Shown piece after piece: positions 36,901 through 45,900 of a DNA stretch of 64,000 bases. Both the position numbers and the translations under genes were made by a program. Every line of letters begins with the position of its first letter. Position 1 is the first letter of the stretch. Origin of the DNA: Tridacna crocea (taxonomy: Eukaryota; Mollusca; Bivalvia; Cardiida; Cardiidae); the NCBI GenBank assembly GCA_943736015.1, contig OX031063.1, positions 4,445,001-4,509,000 on the forward strand. Direction: 5' to 3'. The notes under the pieces are model-generated. The model saw only the letters and a program-made list of their open reading frames with translations, was not told where the DNA came from and searched no databases.

Positions 36901-39900
36901 CCAAATGCTAAAACTTTCCAAATAGCTAAAGGACTACAAGCAAGTTTTACAAAAATAATGTTTTTTTTCAAAAGTGAAGAAGAACTATGAAAAACCAAGA
37001 GCTAAAACAGGATTAACCCATTACCACTCAATCCCTACTTTTGACGCCCCTGAGAAAGAAGCCTTTTGAAAACACTGTGGGAAAAGGAGAAAATGCTGGT
37101 AACCAGCATTTTCTCCTTTTTCCACAGTGTTTTCTACCCTTTCCAGAACAAATTTCTATTTTTCAGTCACCTTTATTTTGTCGTCTGCAAATGCTTTGAA
37201 TTTGGACCAGTCCAAAATTTTCTCGTGTGGTAATGAGTTAAGGGTCCTGTGCCTTGTTCATGACAAGTCTGCAAGTGTTACAAGTTTGTCCTGGAACTGG
37301 AGAAGGTGGTACAGCTTCCTATTCACCCTACTCTCCTGACCTTTTTCCTCTTCCCTTTATTGAATAAAACTCTCTGAATGTTGATATGGCTCTAAAAGTG
37401 CCTTGGAAGTGCAATTTTTCAGTATCTGCTGGGTATTCTCAGAAAAGCCTATTTTGCAGCCTTCCCAGACTCGATTTCCAGACTTGTAAAAACAAGTATT
37501 TCTGTCAAGGGAGAATATTTTAAAGGGACGAGAAAGAAAAATATAGGTTGTCTCATAGACACCAAGTGACACAATTAAATGAACAATCATTGTATAACTG
37601 GGCTTGAACCCATTATGACAGCATAATTAGTAGGCATGATGAATTAAACATGTAGTGAAATAATCTAAGTACAATTTCTGAAAACCACTGTGTTCGGGAA
37701 ATGATAAAAGTTTTCTACTCTAAAAAATGAGTACTTTGTTGAGTAAACAAGACAAGTCATCAAATTGCTCTTTTTCCAAAAAAGATCACTGAATTTTCTT
37801 CATTTTCAAGGTTCAAGCCCTTGATATTACATCACATCTGTACAAGTTTTGAAAGAAAAAAAAATTGGATCAAAATTCCTCACTAAATTGGGTAAACAAG
37901 AAATACGAATGATCTGTCTGAAATGGCAACTTTACTATTTGATGGAAGTTTTTTTAAAAATCAAAGGATTCAAGCTATTGATGATGATTTATAATCTATG
38001 GAAGTTTCACAAAAATTTGACCACTAATGCAGACATTATTGAGTAAAAAAAAAATTCAAATGTTTAAACGGCTATATTTCCCTTACTACCATTCAGATCA
38101 TTTTCATTATCAATAGGGTTCATGTCATTGATGATATAAATGATCTGTGCAAGTTTCACAAAATTAATGCAGACTTTGCTGCGCAAACAAGAAATTCAAA
38201 TGTTCAACTTTAAGTGGCAACTTTTCCCTCAACAAGTATAAAATGTTTTTGAAATCATTAGAATTTAACCCATTACTCCATACTCATTTCTACGCATTGC
38301 TTGTAGGAGCCTTTTGAAAACATTGTGGCAAAAGGTGAAATTGCTCGTGACGAGCAGTTTCACCTTTTGTCAGAATGTTTTTTATGCTATCAAAAGGTGT
38401 CATATAAACATAAGTAACTCCTTCATCCTTGTTGTTATTTAGGGTAAATTAGAGATACCATAGAAATGCCTTATGGGGTAAAGAGTTAAAGATACTTTGC
38501 AAATCCAAAGACAAATCTGATTTTTATCATCATACAAACTAGAAATGTAAATTTTCAACTTCAAATTGCTATTCTTTCTTCATCAATTGAGCAATTTTTT
38601 TGATGATTAAAAAAAAAAAAAAAATGTGCAAATTCCTCAAAAATCTGACAACAAAATTATGGACTGTATTGTGTAAACAAGAAAAAGTCTGATAGAAGGA
38701 CAATGGAAACCATGCTATGATATAAGCTCTGCTAGCCTTTGAGCAGTATAGCTGAACTTGAGGCCCCTGAGGACCTGTATCGCTCTACCGACTTAAAGTT
38801 TGCTTATTTTCTAGCATACATCATCAAAGCATGATATGAACAAGAGGGCCATGATGGCCCTCAGTCACTCACCTGAGTCTTTGACCAAAAATGACTCATT
38901 TCAATCTCTTGTGAGATATTATGTTGAATTTTTATAGATTTTTAAAGATTTGATCTAGTGACCTAGTTTTTGACCACACATGACCCATTTTTAAAGCCGT
39001 CTGAGGTATACTGTAGGCAAACATTTCTGAGCATCTTTTCAAAAACTTGGACTGGATATGTGGCCTCTAGGGAATACACAAAGTTTTGCTTAAGATTTAA
39101 CCCAGTGACCTAGTTTTTGGCTCAAAAAGACCAATTTTCAAACTTGTCCAAGGATCATCAAGGCACACATTCCGACCAACTTTCAAGAGTTTTTGACTGA
39201 AAATGTTGCCTCTAGCGCGTACACAAGGTCTTGCTAAGATTTGACCCAGTGGCCTAGTTTTTGACTTGACATGGCCCATTTTCAAAGTTGTCCAAGGTAT
39301 CATCATGACAAATATTGTGACCGACTTTCAAGATTTTGGACAGGAAATGTAGCCTCAAGCATACACTAGGTTTTTCTAAGATTTGACCTCATGACCTACT
39401 TTTCGACCTGACATGAACCATTTTCAAAGTCATATTAGGTATTATCAGGACAAACATTCTGATTTACGTTTCAGAGTTTTGGACTCCAGATGTGGCCTCT
39501 AGAGCGTACACAAGCTTTTTTCCAAGATTTGACCTAGTGACCAAGATTTTGACCTGACCTGAACCAATTTTGAACTCATCCCAGGCTACTATCAAGACAA
39601 GCATTCCGACCAATTTTTAAGGTTTTTGGACTGAAAATATGGCCTTTAGAGCATACAAAAGGCTTTTCCAAGATTTGACCTGATGACCAAGTTTTTGAGG
39701 GGACGTGAACCATGTTCAAGGTATCATTGAAACAAACATTCCAATGAACTTTCAAGAGTTTTAGACTCAGAATGCAGCCTCTAGAGTGTACATCATGTTT
39801 TTCTTCAAATGGACCTGGTGACCTAGTTTTTAAGCTGACAAGACCCGTTTTCGAATTTGTCCAAGGTATCATCAAGAAAAACATTCTGAGCAACTTTCAA

Positions 39901-42900
39901 GATTTCTGGACATGAAATATGGCCACTAAAGTGCACACTATATTTTTCCAAGAGTTGAAATGTTTTTTGACTCGGCATGACCTCCTTTTAAACGTGTCTG
40001 AGCTATTGAGACAAACATAAGTTATCATCGAGATAAACATTCTGTGTTTCACAAGCATCCGACTAAAAATGTGGCCTCTAGAACATACAAAAGGATAGCT
40101 GACAAAGGACAATGCATGACAGAAGCCATACACAACACAATCTCAAAACTTCCCCATGAGGACTTTGTGCTCATGAGAGCTAAATAGGAAAAAGTCACTT
40201 GCTTTTGGATTGACACTACAATGATCAATGTGACATCGTCAAATCAAAAGCATTTCAAACTATTTACCCATCTTTATTAAAAAAACTTTTAAACTCTTTC
40301 TCAGATTTTGCTCAGTGACCTACCTCTTGACCCAACACAAAACAATTTCAAACATAATCTGAGATATCATCAAAACAAACATTCTGACCAAATTTCATGA
40401 GTTTCAAGCTGTAAATATGGCCATTAAAGTGCATACATGGTTTATTCTAAGATTTAACCCGGAGACTTACTTTCTGACCCAACATAACCAATTTCGAACT
40501 GGTCCAAGATATGATCAAGACAACATTCTGACTAAGTTTCAGAGTGAAAACTTAGCCAAACAATGTTTTCTAATATTAAGCCCTATCTTTTGACTTGATA
40601 TAACCAAATTTTGACATCTTGTCTGAGATATCATCAAGACAAACATTCTAAGTTTTATGAATATTGGGGCTGAAAATGCGTTCTCTAGAATGCTCACAAA
40701 GTAAATGTTGACTCCTGGATAACAGACGGTGGACAAAGCACAATCACATAAGCTCATCTTCAGCCCTTTGTGGTTAGGTGACCTAAAAATTGACAACAGA
40801 ATAATTACAAACTTACGTTCCGTGTCTGTCAAATTTTCCGCTTAAGTAGTTTTCACTGTCACATCCATCTGTTAAGCAACCAATGTCTGGCTTGAATTCT
40901 AATGTAGAGAAAACAAAACAGATCAGAAAATGATCCATTCTTTAATGAGCACTTTCTTTCATGGCTGCACATTTCATGCTGATGAATCCAATCTAAACCT
41001 TTGACCACTCTGACCATTAACTCTTTACCACACAATCCCGACTTATTACAAGTACAACCCTGAGAAAGAAGCTCTTTGAAGACATTGTCGGAAAAGGAGA
41101 AAAAACTAGTAACCAGCATTTTCTCCTTTTTCCACAACGTTTTCTTCCTTTCAAAAAAGAAATTACAATTTTTGAGCCAACCTATTTTTGTCGTCTGCAA
41201 ATGCTTTCAATTTGGACAAGTCTACAAATTTGTTGTTTGGTAAAGAGTTAAATAATAAATTGATCTTTCAGACAGGAAAAAAACACAGAAACATTTTGTG
41301 TACATGTAGATTCTGTAAAGTATGATCTTGTTCTGCAATGTCAGCCGAAAGCACTTGATCTTAATCTACATTTTCTGCAATATCAACTTAATCACCTCTT
41401 TACCAAACGACAATATTTTAGGCTTGTCCAAACTGAAAGCATTTGCAGACGACAAAACAGATGTGACTGAAAAGTTAATATTTGCTATAGGAACAAAAGA
41501 AAACATTGTGGGAAAAGGAGAAAATGCTTGTTACTAGCATCTTCTCCTTTTCCCACAATGTTTTCAAAAGGCTTCTACCTGAGGATCGTCAAAAGTTGTC
41601 ATTGTGTGGTAGAGATACATGCAGTTTCACTCTGAGGATCAATATACTACACAGGAAGTCTGTATTCACCAAGCATTCCTAGCACACCATATTTCTCCTA
41701 ATAAAAGTGCCTCTCGAATAGTAGCCCCCTCCCCAGAGAAACCCTTAACTCTTTACCAAACGACAAAATTTTAGACTTATCCAAATTGAAAGCATTTGCA
41801 AACGACAAATAAAACATGATGCAAAATTCAAAATTTGTTTTGAGAAGGGTAGAAAACGTTGTGGTAAAAGCAGAAAATGCCGGTTATCAGCATTTTCTCC
41901 TTTTCTGACTACATGTATGTCTTCTATAGGCTTCTTTCTCGGGGTCATCAAAAGTAGGGATTGTGCGGTAATGGGTTAAACTAAGGTAACCTACTGTACA
42001 CAAGTTGTGACAATATTTGAAAAATTTGATGAATATTAATTCAATTTTCTCTAGTTTGATTAATATGTCCTCTAAACAATGACTAAAACACAAATAAATA
42101 AAAAACTGGGCAGACTTTTTGCCTTGCAAATTGGTTACAAAATGAAGGCTACCTATCTCTGTTTTGCATATCTCCATGAGCTTCTATTATGAGAAATACA
42201 TGAATGTTAATTTCACATGTAGAAAGTAACCTAATTTCTGACAGGCTAAAGCTGACAGGCTGAAAACATTCGTTTTGCGGGGGTATAATAAATTTTGAAA
42301 TAAATATAATTTGATGATGTCAAACTGTAAAAAGTTTGGTCTTGACCCTTAACCAGTTAGTACCAAGTTCTTATGATCCTGACAAAAAGAATTTTTAAAA
42401 ACATCATGAGAAAAGGTGTTAAAGAGTAACCAGCATTTCCTCCTTTTTCCACTATGCTGTTTTCCTGTTTAAAGTAAATCTTTATTCCTTCACCTATATG
42501 TCATGTGTAAGCTTGTTTTGTTTATACTGCAGTTTAACACCATTCTAACAGCTTGGGTCATATCATGGCAGTCAGTGCAGCACAGATGTGTTTCCTGGTT
42601 TTCTCATACCAGTACTAGACAGGTGTAAGCACTTTCAAAGAAGTTTGGTCTATAAAATTGTTTTAACAGTGTGTAACACTGTTATTTACACACTGTTATA
42701 TTGCTAACAGTGCAAAAGTAAAGAGAACAAAAAGTTACCAATATCACTTTCATCACTTTCGGGCTCAAGTGTGGATTCAGGCTCCATGGGCTCTACTGTT
42801 TCCATCCAGGGCTATTTAAAAGAAATGATATTTAACTCTTTACCAAACTTTGACCAGACCATATAGTTCAATTGGTAGAGCGTAGGACTTGCAATCATGA

Positions 42901-45900
42901 GGGTGTGGGTTTGATCCCCAGGGCTAGCCATCTAAAATTACTAATAGTTTTTCGGATGAGACGTTTAACAGAGGTTCCGTGTGACTATGCTATACACCAA
43001 GCATGTTAACCCTTTCCCAAATAATCCCTGGTTTTTACGGGTCTAGAATAATAGCCTTTTGAAACTATTGTGGGAAAAGGAGAAAATGCTGGTAACCAGC
43101 ATTTTCTCCTTTTCCCAAATGTTTTCTACCATATCATAGACAGAAATCATCTTTTCAGCAAGAGTTGAATTGTCATCTGGAAATGTTTCAATTTGGTCTA
43201 GTCCAAAAGTTTGTCGTTTGTGAAAGGGTTAAAGAACCAGGTGAATCTTAGGCTAAGTTTCGTCCTGAAACTGCACTATCCCCCTTAGCAATACTAACAG
43301 CCTTCAGGGAGCTTCGCCCATTTGGGAAATCGGTGGCGCCGATAAATAAACACAAATTCAATCAATTCTTTACCAAATGACAAAATTTTAGATTTGTGCA
43401 AATTGAAAGCATTTACAACCCAAACACTGATAACTGACTGCAGAAGAATAGATATCATTATGGAACTATGTTTTCCAAAGGCTTCACACTCTGCGTCATA
43501 AAACAAGGGATTCTTTGGCAAGGAGTTAAAGGTGGGTATTTAGGTCTTTCACATCTCACCAAATTAAGAAATATAATATATCACTGAAATTTATATGAAA
43601 AAAACAATACAAATCATCAATAATTAAGAATCATAAAATTACGAAAAAAAATTTTTTTGATGGTATTCCCTTAAAAGGCTACGTAGCCTCTTAAGCTATT
43701 TTTAGATTTCGCGCCAAAAATTTTCAAAAAGCATTGTGGAAATGTTAAGTGACTGGCACATGACTAATGACGCTTACATTCCATAACATAACCAACATGT
43801 AATTATTTTCCATAATGTATTGTTCGGACGCCATGTTTGAAGCTTTGTCTGTGTATTTCCGGTATGTCAATGAGGGAGTTGTTAATGTAAAAATAGACTG
43901 TGTTTCCAGTAGGTGTCTACCTGGGCTGTAGTAAATCTCTAATTTCTCTTGTTGTCAGATGGTTTTCGACTACTGGGGTTTTATGAATGAAAATAATAAG
44001 GCTTTGGGAGTAAAAGGATGATTTCTTTGTATTTTTGTAAAATGTTCGTCCCAAAATCTGAAGGGCCACCTTTAAAGCATCTAGGTGACTCAAAAAATGA
44101 TAATTTACTTAAGAAGAATAGAAAACATTGTGGGAAAAGGAGAAAATGCTGGTTACTAACATTTTCTCCTTTCCCCACTATGTTTTCAGATGGCTTCTTC
44201 TGGGTCGTAAAAGCCAGGGATTGTTTGAAAAGATTTATCCCATTACCACATAATGATGACTTCTAACAACCCTGTAATAGCCTTTTGAAAACATTTCAAT
44301 TTGTTGGAAAAGGAGAAAATGCTGGTAAGCCTATCAAAGAAAAAATATGCGTCCTTTGAACCAATATGAAATTGTAGTCTATAAATGCTTTTAATTTGGA
44401 TAGGTCTAAAATTCTGCAGTGAGGTGAAGGGTTAACTCACAACCATTGCACTTATAGCCTTGTGTGAAAGGCTACCTTGTCTTGGCACATAGTGATAGTG
44501 AAGCTGAATAAAAAAATTTCAACAGGATGCAAATCTATTCAAAGCATTGAGAACACTGAAGTGGTATTTGTCACAGAAGCCATTGGGTGGAATTAATAAT
44601 TTGAAAGAAAAAGAGAAATATTATTCAAATATTGGCTTGAAAGTCATCCTACGAAGCAAATGAACACCTTTTCGGTTGAAAGAAGAGTACTTGTGACAAA
44701 GGTATGATTACTTGTGTACTGGTGGTCTCCATTTGATCATAAGGAGGACTCAGGTCTAACGGCCATTGACAGTCGGTTGCATGATGGGTAGAGAGAGAAA
44801 CCAGGTAAATACATGTATATCGAATAAAATTCATTTGCACCTGAAAACTATGATTTTGAAATATCCTTGGCCGTTAACATTAAATTACCAACACTGCAAT
44901 CAATCATTTCGATCTATAAATATTCATGTCCAATCCAATGGAGAAGCACGCAATCATGGGATGAACAAGCAATGGTATCGGAATGAAAATGCCTAGGACA
45001 AAGCGATGGGATTTTTCAAATTTTGTATCATAGCACTTATCGAAGGCTATGAGAGAGTGAAGCTATTTTCAATAAAAAATTAGTATTTCCTTGACCGATG
45101 GCCTCACCCAGTATATTTTAAAATGCCATTTCCAATTACATGCCTGGGTGCTACCGAAAAACTCACTTTTCTGACTTAAACTGAAGTTATTTGGGTTTAA
45201 TCCGTCGGCTTTGCACAAAATATGATACATGGTCTATAAATTTCAATATTGACCTCATAGTGGTATTGTCTTTGACAAATACTGCAAAAATTTATTTCAT
45301 ACCTCTAGTTTTGGTGTTTTATGTTGAGGTGGTGGAATATTTGCTCCCATTCTGAAAAACAAAGCATTAAACTGTAAGTAAATATTATTATTATTACTAT
45401 GTACAATTTATCAACTCATAAATAGTAGGAATTGTACAGTGTAGGATATAAAGGATATTAGTTTTTAACCCAGAAAGATGGAAATTCATTTCATCGAGTG
45501 AACATCATTGGTAATATTTTTAAGAATGGTGCAGCCATGGAAAAAGATTACCATTGATGTTCACAAGATAAAATAATTAAATTTTCATCTTTCACTGCAA
45601 AAAAAAAAAGAAAATTCTATTATTTCATGTCTTTATCCCTTTCAAATACATTTCTTTTCAGTTATTCCTAGTAGGGTACCCTCTCTGCATAGCAGTGCAT
45701 TACAATATTACGTCAAGCACAAGAAATAGAAGAAAAATTGGGTCATATTTTCATCTGAGTGTGGACATGTGCATTTTACCAAAGTAACTAGTGCATGGGA
45801 GCAACCATTTTCTCCTTCAATTGAAGTGTAAGAACATATTGGTATTTCCACTTCGTTGAAACAATGAAATATGGAAAAATATTTCATTAATAATTCTCGA

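Noticed and set aside
42858-42930. Functional tRNA (Ala-like TGC loop)
   Set aside because: The acceptor stem does not pair and a SINE central domain follows directly.
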